From NCBI GenBank assembly GCA_034429475.1, contig DAOUGD010000191.1, forward strand, positions 1 through 64,000: a DNA stretch of 64,000 bases. The letters are read 5' to 3'. Shown here in pieces: positions 33,769 through 41,882 of this stretch. Both the position numbers and the translations under genes were made by a program. How positions within the stretch are numbered: the first letter of the stretch is position 1; each line of letters starts with the position of its first letter. Below the pieces are notes generated by a model that was not told the DNA's origin, made no database searches, and was given only the letters and a program-made list of their open reading frames with translations. Source of the DNA: JAKQHY01 sp034429475 (GTDB lineage: Bacteria; Chloroflexota; Anaerolineae; B4-G1; SLSP01).

Positions 33769-35097
33769 TCAACGTTTGGGAGGACGAGACGTTGATGACT
33801 TCTGAATGGAAGCGCCGCTTGGCGCCGTTGTGGGTTTGGGCTTCCCTTGTGAGGTCGAAGTAGTGCCCGTACGTGGTTCAGGGCGGGATGTGCGCGGCCC
33901 CGCTGCCGGACGCCGCCGCGACAATAGCCAGAGCAGTAAACCCAACAGCGCTAACAATAGCACCGGGATAAGCAACAGGCAGGTATTTATCTCGCGCCCG
34001 CCGAGGGTTAATGGCGGCAAAGGACACCAGGAAGTTCCCGGTAACACGACCGCTCCACCTACATGCACAATCACCGGGATTTTACCCAGAGTGGCGCCGT
34101 CGCCTGTCACCTGCACATCAAAGGTATGCTTTCCCCCGGAAGCATCGGCCGGCGCGCATATCTCCAGGGTGAATTCACGCTGTTCTTCGGGCGCAACGTC
34201 GCGGTAATCCGTGGGGGTCCAGGTAAGCCAATCCTGGCCTGCCGCCGGAATATCCAACGTCAAGACGCGAATCGTGCTGACCGTTTCCGCAATCAATTCT
34301 TGAATGATTTGGGGAACCTGCGCCGTGTCGCGCATCTGCACCGCGCGCCCGCCGGTCCCCTGTGCGATGGCAGTATAGAAGTCTGGATAGTTAGTGTAAA
34401 TTGGCAGCACGGTTATATTTGCCGCTGCAAGCTGGCTAATCACGGCCTCCTGCGTCAGATCGTCCCCGGTGTTTTCCTGCGCGTCCCGCCCCGGATCAGG
34501 GTCGTGGGCGTAGGAATCGCCAAACAGCAATACTACGCGCCGCGATCCTGCGCGCCAGTCCAGGAATTGCGCTTCATACAACGCGCGCAGGTAAGATTCT
34601 GCGGGGTCGCCGCCGTTCATCAGCCGGATAGCCTCAAGCGAACGCCGGATACGCGTTGCATCCGCGACGAAATCCTGATCCAGTTGCCAGGGATAATCCC
34701 CCGACGCCCCATATTCGCCAAACAAGCCAAACAGCCCGCCGCCTTCCCCTTCATAGTCGGCCAGTGTAACCAGCGCAAAGGTGGCGTCCGGCGTCAACGT
34801 CTGGATATCGCCGACGATGCTTTCTGCACTGCGCGTCACTTCCTCAATGAGTCCGCCCATACTGCCGGTGACGTCAATCATTAAGACAACGTCTAGTTTT
34901 GGAATTGGGGCAGCGCCGGTGGCAACGGAGATAGGCTCAGACGTACACGCGCCTGGATCCAATGTCACTTCGATTTTCCCTGGCGTAATGACTGGATCGG
35001 CGGTAACGCAGCACGGGGCGACAAGGCATACTGAGACGATGAGGCTCACCAGGCTTGATTTCAATGTTTTGAGAAAGGGTGTGCGGCCTTTGAGCAT
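33769..35097 (-). CDS. vWA-domain type I membrane protein with GASI tail
   Basis: The ATG at 35097 has GAGGGGG just upstream. An alternative start at 35109 overlaps the previous stop (ATGA) and would add four residues. The protein has 442 residues. Signal peptide (1-33), then a von Willebrand A domain with MIDAS motif DVTGS (75-79), a beta domain, a membrane helix near 375-395 and a basic tail containing SGASIQKSS. vWA domains bind protein ligands through a metal ion. Orientation is vWA outside. vWA proteins are the recorded partners of the FtsZ/tubulin-like family found at 58789-62259. Confidence 0.88.
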   Translation of the reverse strand: MLKGRTPFLKTLKSSLVSLIVSVCLVAPCCVTADPVITPGKIEVTLDPGACTSEPISVATGAAPIPKLDVVLMIDVTGSMGGLIEEVTRSAESIVGDIQTLTPDATFALVTLADYEGEGGGLFGLFGEYGASGDYPWQLDQDFVADATRIRRSLEAIRLMNGGDPAESYLRALYEAQFLDWRAGSRRVVLLFGDSYAHDPDPGRDAQENTGDDLTQEAVISQLAAANITVLPIYTNYPDFYTAIAQGTGGRAVQMRDTAQVPQIIQELIAETVSTIRVLTLDIPAAGQDWLTWTPTDYRDVAPEEQREFTLEICAPADASGGKHTFDVQVTGDGATLGKIPVIVHVGGAVVLPGTSWCPLPPLTLGGREINTCLLLIPVLLLALLGLLLWLLSRRRPAAGPRTSRPEPRTGTTSTSQGKPKPTTAPSGASIQKSSTSRPPKR

Positions 35098-35105
35098 AAT
35101 CCCCC

Positions 35106-35345
35106 TCATGAAAACATCATAACGCCGGCCGCCGCATTAATGATGGTGGCGACGATACTGATCGCGCACATCACCACTCCGGCGACCGCCTTGTTATGCT
35201 GCGCCGAGTTCCAGGCCATGATGCCCAGAATCAAGCCAACGATAGCAATCGGCCCACCACAAATAGGCAACAGCCACGCTACCAGCGAGACGATTCCAAG
35301 CACCATTGATGCGACAGCCAGATTGGATTGATCTTTGCGTTCCAT
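35106..35345 (-). CDS. DUF4190 small membrane protein
   Basis: The protein has 79 residues, with AAGGAG upstream. It has two hydrophobic segments with the DUF4190 pattern (ASMVLGIVSLVAWLLP, GLILGIMAW, GVVMCAISIVATI). The family is of unknown function and is widespread as small membrane proteins. The stop is adjacent to or overlaps the vWA gene start. Confidence 0.85.
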   Translation of the reverse strand: MERKDQSNLAVASMVLGIVSLVAWLLPICGGPIAIVGLILGIMAWNSAQHNKAVAGVVMCAISIVATIINAAAGVMMFS

Positions 35346-35387
35346 AGTTGACTCCTTGTGTAAAATGTGAAATTAAAATGTTAAAAT

Positions 35388-35873
35388 TCAATGTGCGCGC
35401 GGTTTGGGTGGTTTTATGGAGGTTGGACGAACTCCACCACGCGCCCCACTTGACGGCGGACGTGCATGGCTTCTTGCCGGAGGGCGCGGCATCCCGACGC
35501 TCTTTGTGCTCGGCGCGTGGATAGATGGGCGCGGGGTGGCTGTAGGGCGCGCTGGCGAGGTCACGGGCGCGTGTGTTGAGCGGCTTTTCGGCGCGCTCAA
35601 CGCTTCACCCAAAGCGGAAATCAGCCAGACGATGAGCGCCACAAACCCCATCACCAAGAGCAACACCAACCCCATTCCTCCGTCACCGCCGCCATAGTCA
35701 GGCAGCGCCCAGCCTCGATCACGACCATACTCATCTGTATAACGGTCGTTGGCGTCAACATGACCACGATCACGATAACCATCGTGGACGCGATTCCAGT
35801 AATCTACATCACCCACACGATTCCCACGATAGTCACGCAAAGTGCGATCTTTATCTATTCGGTAATTTGTCAC
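35388..35873 (-). CDS. Single-helix membrane protein with Asp/Arg/Tyr-rich N-terminus
   Basis: The protein has 161 residues and starts with GTG after GGAGAGA. The first 62 residues are charged, with repeated Asp, Arg, Tyr and Gly (TLRDYRGNRVGDVDYWN). One membrane helix (about 66-88) precedes a Pro/Ser/Arg-rich tail ending PTSIKPPKPRAH, which may be a divergent form of the GxSI tail motif. No known family was recognised. It is one of a run of small membrane genes between the two vWA genes. Confidence 0.65.
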   Translation of the reverse strand: MTNYRIDKDRTLRDYRGNRVGDVDYWNRVHDGYRDRGHVDANDRYTDEYGRDRGWALPDYGGGDGGMGLVLLLVMGFVALIVWLISALGEALSAPKSRSTHAPVTSPARPTATPRPSIHAPSTKSVGMPRPPARSHARPPSSGARGGVRPTSIKPPKPRAH

Positions 35874-35919
35874 AGTCTCTCTCCTTCTATACGCCTATCG
35901 GCCAGGCGCACTGGCTTTA

Positions 35920-36351
35920 TTAGCTCCGCCTTTCATCCAACATCTGCAATGCCTCGTCCATTGCCCGCTTGAGCAAGGTCTGGAATACCTGCAAATCCCG
36001 CCGCTGCCAGCCTTCCAGGTCGGCAATGCGCGCCAGGGGATCGGGACTATCCAGCAGACCACGCTTTAGCGCGAGGATGGCGTAAACATCCAGGTGCGCG
36101 CCAAACGGACGCGCGTCTATATCCACCACCATATCATCCCATTGCAGCGCCAGAAAAGGGTGACTGTCCTGTTTAGCCTCTAATACCTGACAGTTAAAAT
36201 ACTCGGCGAGGGACGAGCTTTCCAGGTAGCCGCGAATGGCCTCGATGACGATTGGGCCATCCTCGGCAGCGTCTTCGACCATATCGCCCCATACTTCATA
36301 AATATCGTGTTTGTTGATCCCATCGCCGGGATCGCGGCGGGTACGGAACAT
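35920..36351 (-). CDS. Hypothetical soluble protein
   Basis: The ATG at 36351 has AAGGAG 7 nt upstream, preferred over an earlier TTG. The protein has 143 residues, is acidic, has no signal or membrane helix, and mixes helices and strands (FLALQWDDMVVDIDARPFG). It is not recognised. A cytosolic accessory of the neighbouring membrane proteins is possible. Confidence 0.65.
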   Translation of the reverse strand: MFRTRRDPGDGINKHDIYEVWGDMVEDAAEDGPIVIEAIRGYLESSSLAEYFNCQVLEAKQDSHPFLALQWDDMVVDIDARPFGAHLDVYAILALKRGLLDSPDPLARIADLEGWQRRDLQVFQTLLKRAMDEALQMLDERRS

Positions 36352-36401
36352 GAGCAACTCCTTGAGCAAACTGCGGCTGGTAGATGATGAATAATCCTAA
36401 G

Positions 36402-36701
36402 TCATTCGCGGCGGAGGGGCGGGCGCTGGGGGGGAGCAGGTCGAGATGGGGTAGGGCGCGCGGATGTACGTTCCCCCGAGAAGGCAATAGCAGCGGTAAG
36501 CACCAGAAAAATCGGAAGACTCAGTACCATGAGGGGGATAACGACAATCCATAACCCTGCCATCGCCGACCAAATATCCTTGAAAAAGGTACGGGTCGAA
36601 CGCTCCGCCCAGCACAAGAGGGAAACCCTGATGATGACATAACTGCCCCACAAAAGTGTAATGACACCCAAGATGACAATCAAAACCTCTATGCCGTCCA
36701 C
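36402..36701 (-). CDS. Small two-helix membrane protein
   Basis: The GTG at 36701 is chosen for AAGGAGG 5 nt upstream; an earlier frame start would overlap the upstream gene's stop. The protein has 99 residues, with two long hydrophobic helices (about 3-26 and 48-72) and a Pro/Arg-rich tail. No family was recognised. Confidence 0.6.
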   Translation of the reverse strand: MDGIEVLIVILGVITLLWGSYVIIRVSLLCWAERSTRTFFKDIWSAMAGLWIVVIPLMVLSLPIFLVLTAAIAFSGERTSARPTPSRPAPPQRPPLRRE

Positions 36702-36739
36702 GATGACCTCCTTGCATGAAACAAATGAACGCTGCCCCA

Positions 36740-37429
36740 CTATGGCTTACGCCGCGGCGGGGGGGCGCGACGCGGGGCCGGCTCGTTATTGGCCGGCGCG
36801 CGCAGCGCCGGGCGGTCCGCGCTACGACGCGGGGCGGGGAGCGCGGAAGGCCGAGATTGCGACACAGGCAGCGCCGGGCGGTCCTCCGCCGAGATCATCG
36901 GGGGTTTGCGCGCGCCGGGTAGCGCAGGGGGCGCGGATTTCTCCACAGTGATAGCCGGCCCTCCCGGCGCCGAGCGTCCCCGGGAAATCGGCAGGTGAAA
37001 TCCGCCACGCTGTAACAAGCTCACGCCGCCGGCCAGCAGCGCGCCCACCACCGGCGCGGCGATCAGAAGCAGCAGGGTGGTTTCAAATGCGCCCCGGCTC
37101 AACCCATAGATGGCGGCAAAGCCCGCCAGCACAATACTGACCAACCCCGTAACGCAGCCGCCCTGGCTGATCACTTCGCGCGCGAGCAGGTTGCTAAACA
37201 GGGGGCGTACGACAAACCGGGTCAGGGCGGCGGGGACGGCGGGAATCAGACAAACCAGTCCCAAGACGACCAGCATCAGGATGCCGCCCCAGTCGCGTCC
37301 AAAGAAGCCGATCTGGTACAGCCACCACAATCCCACAAACAGGCTGAACCACAGATAGGGAAAAGTGATGGTCGAGGCAATCCCGGCCAATGCGCTGCGA
37401 TTTTCTGATTGTAATGATGGATCGTTCAT
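36740..37429 (-). CDS. Multi-helix membrane protein with long Pro/Ala/Arg tail
   Basis: The protein has 229 residues. Four hydrophobic segments lie at about 23-42, 47-68, 90-112 and 117-140. The C-terminal 90 residues are rich in Pro, Arg, Ala and Ser and are likely cytosolic and disordered. Its family is unknown. The layout (helices then basic tail) repeats that of the genes at 26528 and 36402. Confidence 0.68.
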   Translation of the reverse strand: MNDPSLQSENRSALAGIASTITFPYLWFSLFVGLWWLYQIGFFGRDWGGILMLVVLGLVCLIPAVPAALTRFVVRPLFSNLLAREVISQGGCVTGLVSIVLAGFAAIYGLSRGAFETTLLLLIAAPVVGALLAGGVSLLQRGGFHLPISRGRSAPGGPAITVEKSAPPALPGARKPPMISAEDRPALPVSQSRPSALPAPRRSADRPALRAPANNEPAPRRAPPPRRKP

Positions 37430-37434
37430 TGCCT

Positions 37435-38676
37435 CTATCCCTTTTGCATCGGCGGCTTTTTCGGACGGCCATGCTCAATGCTGGCGCCCACCGGCTTTTT
37501 CACTTCCTTTTCCACCTTTTTGCCGGGCATACTGCCGGTGCGCATTTCCGGCGCGCTGACGGCTTTGGCCGGCGCCGGACGCAAAGCCTGGATGATGCGA
37601 TAAAGCAGCCACAGCAACGCCACAGCGGGAATGGGAAACAGCAACCACACGGGAAACAACACGAGCACGCGTGGGCCGGTGGGCGTGGCCTGTGCAACAG
37701 CCTGCCCATTGCAATCCACCAGGCTCATTTGACCGGGCGTAGTGCTTATCTGGGGGGCGCCCAACCCCTGTGGGTGTAATTGATAGCGCGCGCTGCGCCC
37801 CCGCTTGCCCATAAAAGGCAAATTCCAGGTGAGCTGGTTTCCATTTTGCTCGGCGCGGTAGAGGCTGCCTGCCAAAGTAAAGTGGCTATCGTTGAACTGT
37901 TCTTGCACGGTAATATCTGTGGCGACATTTCCTACCATGCCTTCGGCAATTTCGCCGTAGATGCTCATCAACGCGGCGGGGTCGGCGGCGGTGTAGTAAT
38001 CATCTGACGAGGAAGCAATCTGTTGTAGAGTACTCTGATCGGCGTTTCCTAACGCGATCGTAACTACCCGGACCCCCTGCGCCTTCGCGGCATCGGCAGC
38101 CGCAATGGCCGACGTGGGGTCGCTTTGCCCATCCGAAAGCAAAATGATGACCTGGCGCGTGTCAGGCTGAACCGTTTGCCGGGCAAGTTCACGGGTGGCC
38201 GCCGTCAAACCGGCGGCAAGATTGGTGCCTCCCCCTTCAGTGATACCCTGAATGGCCTGAATCGCCTCGTTGCTTTTGATCGTAAATCGCTGGCGCACAT
38301 AGGCCATATCGGAAAAGATGATTACCGCGACGGCGTCGCCCTTCTTTTGTAAATCCATCAAATCCACAAAATCTGACGCCGCATTTTTAGCTTCTGCCAG
38401 CGGAGCGCCGCTCATACTGCCGGAATGATCAATGACGAGCGCCGCCTGTACCGGCGAGACATCGCCGGCATCCGTGCAGGTGGGTAACGTGCGCGCATCC
38501 ACGCGCACATCCACATCTACCGACTCTGGCCAAAAGGCCACACCGGGCCGCGCCACCCGCGAGACAATCCCCTCACGGCTGGTCGCCCGCGCGCCGACAG
38601 TGCGGGCGAGGGCGAAAATGGCGATGCAGATGGCGGCAAGGCTAAAGAGAATGATTTCCCAGGGTTTAAGACGCAT
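37435..38676 (-). CDS. vWA-domain membrane protein with GASI tail
   Basis: The protein has 413 residues, with AAAGGAG upstream. An N-terminal membrane segment (5-25) precedes a vWA domain with MIDAS motif DHSGS (83-87) and the typical later NLAAGL and LLSDGQSDP blocks. A beta domain and a second membrane helix (about 345-370) follow. The basic tail contains GSMPGKK and ends with GASIEHGRPKKP. The vWA faces outside. It stops a few bases before the four-helix gene and starts 6 nt after the TPR membrane gene. Confidence 0.88.
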   Translation of the reverse strand: MRLKPWEIILFSLAAICIAIFALARTVGARATSREGIVSRVARPGVAFWPESVDVDVRVDARTLPTCTDAGDVSPVQAALVIDHSGSMSGAPLAEAKNAASDFVDLMDLQKKGDAVAVIIFSDMAYVRQRFTIKSNEAIQAIQGITEGGGTNLAAGLTAATRELARQTVQPDTRQVIILLSDGQSDPTSAIAAADAAKAQGVRVVTIALGNADQSTLQQIASSSDDYYTAADPAALMSIYGEIAEGMVGNVATDITVQEQFNDSHFTLAGSLYRAEQNGNQLTWNLPFMGKRGRSARYQLHPQGLGAPQISTTPGQMSLVDCNGQAVAQATPTGPRVLVLFPVWLLFPIPAVALLWLLYRIIQALRPAPAKAVSAPEMRTGSMPGKKVEKEVKKPVGASIEHGRPKKPPMQKG

Positions 38677-38682
38677 AATAAG

Positions 38683-39852
38683 CTACTCCTTTTTTTCTGA
38701 TTCTGCTAAAATCTGTTCAGATGTAGTATCAGTAATTTCTAAATCTCGCCGGACTTGCCGCTCCAGCCCTTTGTATTCTTTAAATGCAAGCTTATCATGT
38801 TCTGCGATTTGTTTTAGCATGTCCTCGATCCTAGCATCATTACGTTTATTAGCATTATCGTATCGGCTAAAAAATAATGCAGTCAACATACTAGTCATCA
38901 ATCCGTAAAGCGGGGTTAGATAGTCTAATGCCTCTCGCCTCTGAAAAATTATAATTATTCCGTATAAAAAAATACATATTGATATAATAGTAGCAAGTAA
39001 ACTTGCCCAATGCCATCTTTGAGCTTCATGGCGCATCTCTTCATTGTTTTTCATTAATTCATTAACAATCTTCTCATCACGTTCCTCCATTTTACGGGGC
39101 ATCGTTTGGGATTGTTGTAAAGCATTATGGAAAAATTGTATAGCCTTATATCGCGCATATTGTCGTAAAAGTGTTTGATCTTCGAGATTGTCCCGCATAT
39201 GTAAAAGCAGTTTCTGTGTAACATCCGTCAAGTCGCAAGGATCTTCCATAATACCTCTTAGGAAAACCTGTCGTCGTGCTTTTTCTGCTTCTCCACGAAA
39301 ATAATCAATCGCTTTGTCAGATCCCGTGTAACCGATAACTTCATCAAGTAAACGCATCGCTGTAGGCAACCCACCTATATACTTACTATCAGAGGCTTCC
39401 TGTAAATAAATTTTTGCTCGACTGTATTTGCTCTCCATTTCTATCCCAACTCGGATACGATCATTCAAAATTTTCAAGTCTACATCCCAATTTAGCTTAG
39501 CAGATCCTGGTAATCTCATCTGATACTCCCGGGCGCTCCTCAACAGATCTGTTGCTAAATCGAAGTCTCGTCCGTCATAGGCCGTTTGGATTTTCTTTAT
39601 CAACTCACGGATTTTCTTTTCGAATTTTCCTGCCACATACTTTTCTATCTGTTCTAACAAATTTTGGGCGTTATGATAGTAATAATTACCCTCAGGTATT
39701 TGTTCAAGAAGAGCCATGCCTGGTAGATAATCCTCTCTTCTGAGATGTATGAGGGCATCCATATAGATATCTTTCTCTTTGATTTCCGGCGAATTAGGGT
39801 CTTGTACTATTTTCGTATCTAATAAGCTTACTAAATTATCAGGCATATACAT
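38683..39852 (-). CDS. TPR-like protein with two C-terminal membrane helices
   Basis: The protein has 389 residues. Two close ATGs both fit the GGAG site. Residues 30-75 (LRREDYLPGMALLEQIP) are related to a repeat in both giant scaffolds (LRAKDYEQGIALLENIP), so it shares their building block. After a helical region, two membrane helices (282-303, 309-328) and a charged C-terminus follow. The gene is markedly AT-richer than its neighbours. A membrane anchor for the scaffold is a plausible role (inference). Confidence 0.7.
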   Translation of the reverse strand: MYMPDNLVSLLDTKIVQDPNSPEIKEKDIYMDALIHLRREDYLPGMALLEQIPEGNYYYHNAQNLLEQIEKYVAGKFEKKIRELIKKIQTAYDGRDFDLATDLLRSAREYQMRLPGSAKLNWDVDLKILNDRIRVGIEMESKYSRAKIYLQEASDSKYIGGLPTAMRLLDEVIGYTGSDKAIDYFRGEAEKARRQVFLRGIMEDPCDLTDVTQKLLLHMRDNLEDQTLLRQYARYKAIQFFHNALQQSQTMPRKMEERDEKIVNELMKNNEEMRHEAQRWHWASLLATIISICIFLYGIIIIFQRREALDYLTPLYGLMTSMLTALFFSRYDNANKRNDARIEDMLKQIAEHDKLAFKEYKGLERQVRRDLEITDTTSEQILAESEKKE

Positions 39853-39906
39853 TTTCTCCGTATATCCGTAGCTAGACCAGAAATACCGTTTTGGGGTTGA
39901 TACTCT

Positions 39907-40974
39907 TCACCGCAACTGCGGCGCCAGCACCTTCTCCACCAAGGCCGGCAGCGCAGTCTCCATCTTGCGCACTACACTCAAAAAGTTTCCTGTCAGCGTG
40001 TTCAGCATATCGGTGGTGGCGCCTTCTTCGCGCAGGATGTCTGAGCCGCGCCGATTCTGGTAGGCTTCCGGCGGCCAGTAAACGTCCTCGCGCAAACTCC
40101 GGATGGTCTCTTCCACATCATAAGGCGTCCGCCGGAACTGAAATTGCATCTGCCCGTTGGACTTGAGCAGCATGTACGCGGCGCGGTTGTCGTGAAAAGT
40201 TTCTCGATCCTGGAGGCCAGATAAGCGCGGCTGGCCCACGGCGCCGGGGTTGAACAGGGTCGGGTGCGGAGGTAGCGCGTCCCAGGGTGTACAACCAGTC
40301 GCTTTGGTTTCCGACACGGATTCCAGATAGGCCGGCTTCCACTTGCTCGTTCCACTTCTTTGCTGCTGAGGTCTGTTCTCAGGACATACCAGGTGTAGGG
40401 TGGTATCCTTCTTGTGTTGTTCCCACAAAGGTAGACTATTTACGAAATATCCCTGGACGTGCGTGTGTCCGAATAGTCCGTAGGTGATGCCATCCTTGAT
40501 AAAATCCAGGTTCTCCCACGCATCTTGTGAGGTTCTGATATTGCCATGGTGACCGTACTTCAATGAGCTATGAAAAAGCATAAAGTTTTCCAATTCTGCC
40601 GGAAGCTTGCCGTTCAGGTGACAAAGTCCCGGCTGCCACGCGTGAATCCGTTCACGGTGCTCCCGTGATAGCACCGCGCGGGTCCAAATGGTAATCGGCC
40701 AGTATTCAGAGCTGATGGTGCGCGGCGGCTTATAGGCCGATTCCATCACTTCCATATCGTGATTGCCTTGAATGACGACTTCCGCGTGCTGTTCCACCCA
40801 CGCCATACACTCGTTGGGCTGGGGGCCGTAATCCACCACGTCCCCCAGCACCACGAAGTGCAGGCTGCGCGCATCAAGCGCGCGCGCCACGTTCACAGCA
40901 TCCGCCTCCACTGCTTTGAGCGCGGGGTAGTTAGCGTGAATGTCAGACAGGATAGCATAGAGAATCGGTTGCAT
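39907..40974 (-). CDS. Metallophosphoesterase (calcineurin-like)
   Basis: The protein has 355 residues, with GGAGGG upstream. The full motif set is present in order: SDIHAN (9-14), GDVVDYG, GNHD, a later His and GHTH. This is the calcineurin-like superfamily of di-metal phosphoesterases (proteins, nucleotides or phosphodiesters). With a kinase-like protein and an FHA-like tail in the same cluster, a protein phosphatase role is attractive but unproven. It follows the SH3-like gene by 3 bp. Confidence 0.9.
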   Translation of the reverse strand: MQPILYAILSDIHANYPALKAVEADAVNVARALDARSLHFVVLGDVVDYGPQPNECMAWVEQHAEVVIQGNHDMEVMESAYKPPRTISSEYWPITIWTRAVLSREHRERIHAWQPGLCHLNGKLPAELENFMLFHSSLKYGHHGNIRTSQDAWENLDFIKDGITYGLFGHTHVQGYFVNSLPLWEQHKKDTTLHLVCPENRPQQQRSGTSKWKPAYLESVSETKATGCTPWDALPPHPTLFNPGAVGQPRLSGLQDRETFHDNRAAYMLLKSNGQMQFQFRRTPYDVEETIRSLREDVYWPPEAYQNRRGSDILREEGATTDMLNTLTGNFLSVVRKMETALPALVEKVLAPQLR

Positions 40975-40977
40975 AGC

Positions 40978-41838
40978 CTATCCCTCCGGCGTCGGCGTCG
41001 TGAGATCGATCGGGAAATTTTCTTCGAAGAACAGTAATTTCATATGGCTCTTAGGGACCCAGCCATACGGGGCGACCAGATGGCAGTAATCCAACGCGAT
41101 GAGATAGTAGTCGCCATATTTGGCGCAGACGTAGACCTTCTGCCCGCGCGTCAACGTGCCTAACAGTTTGTTCTTGTTGGGTTCCTCATAGACATTCGGA
41201 TAACCGGCTTCGCCAACCGCGATCATCGGCGTGGGCGTGGGTGTGTTCGTTGGGGTTGGTGTGAGAGTGGGCGTGGGTGTGTGAGTCGGGGTGGCGGTGG
41301 GAGTAGCCGTAGGTGTGTGAGTTGGGGTAGGCGTAGGCGTGAAGGTGGGCGTCGGCGTCAGGGTAAACGTTGGGGTGGGTGTGCAGAGTACATCCCCCGA
41401 CATATCGCACACACTCGTCGGCCAGGCGATGAAGTTGTTCAACTGCGCCAGCACGACAGCCAGAATGATCAAGCTCACAACGCCGATGGCGATGGTCCGC
41501 AGGGTCATTTGGCGTGTGACGGCGTCTCGTCGTACCCGCGCCTGGCTGTGATCTGGATCGAGGCCTAAAACATCGCGGTAGTGATTGCGCGCTTCCCGCA
41601 AATGCCGGCGCTCTTCTGCATTGACGCCAGCTCTATACCGGGTTTCAATCAGGCCTACCCGTGCGCTACTTTGAGACTCCTCAATGTCTAGTGCGCGTTC
41701 CAGTTCCATCGCCCGCTTGAATTTCTCCTCCGCCGCCGGAAAATTGTCATTTTCCAGGGCATGTTGAGCGTCTTTGATTGAATTATTCAACTCAACGGTT
41801 TGTGTTCTACGTTTGCGTTCATCTTGCAGGGGTGTCAT
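40978..41838 (-). CDS. TPR-membrane-SH3-like protein
   Basis: The protein has 286 residues, with GGAGGAG upstream. A cytosolic helical N-terminus (15-105) with TPR-like repeats is followed by a membrane helix (112-133), an extracellular Thr/Pro repeat linker (about 153-210) and a small domain (about 212-275) with the SH3-like pattern NVYEEPNKNKLLGTLTRGQ. N-in topology: cytosolic TPR could contact the scaffolds, SH3-like domain could contact cell wall or ligands. The Thr/Pro run is also a low-complexity repeat in the DNA (41220-41390). Confidence 0.75.
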   Translation of the reverse strand: MTPLQDERKRRTQTVELNNSIKDAQHALENDNFPAAEEKFKRAMELERALDIEESQSSARVGLIETRYRAGVNAEERRHLREARNHYRDVLGLDPDHSQARVRRDAVTRQMTLRTIAIGVVSLIILAVVLAQLNNFIAWPTSVCDMSGDVLCTPTPTFTLTPTPTFTPTPTPTHTPTATPTATPTHTPTPTLTPTPTNTPTPTPMIAVGEAGYPNVYEEPNKNKLLGTLTRGQKVYVCAKYGDYYLIALDYCHLVAPYGWVPKSHMKLLFFEENFPIDLTTPTPEG

Positions 41839-41882
41839 CTCTCCTCCAAAAAGCTTCCCATCGTTTAATCAGTCTGATGTAA

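Noticed and set aside
33769..35097. Lipoprotein signal in the vWA protein (Cys at about 29-30)
   Set aside because: Pro precedes the Cys, which does not fit a lipobox; an ordinary signal peptide cut near VTA fits better.
11816..39852. Type VI secretion or extracellular contractile injection system
   Set aside because: No sheath, tube, spike or baseplate gene was recognised; effectors and ATPases alone do not support it.
41220..41390. Possible CRISPR or tandem repeat array (GTGGGTGT-type)
   Set aside because: It is the Thr/Pro linker of the SH3-like membrane protein; units are short codon repeats without spacers.
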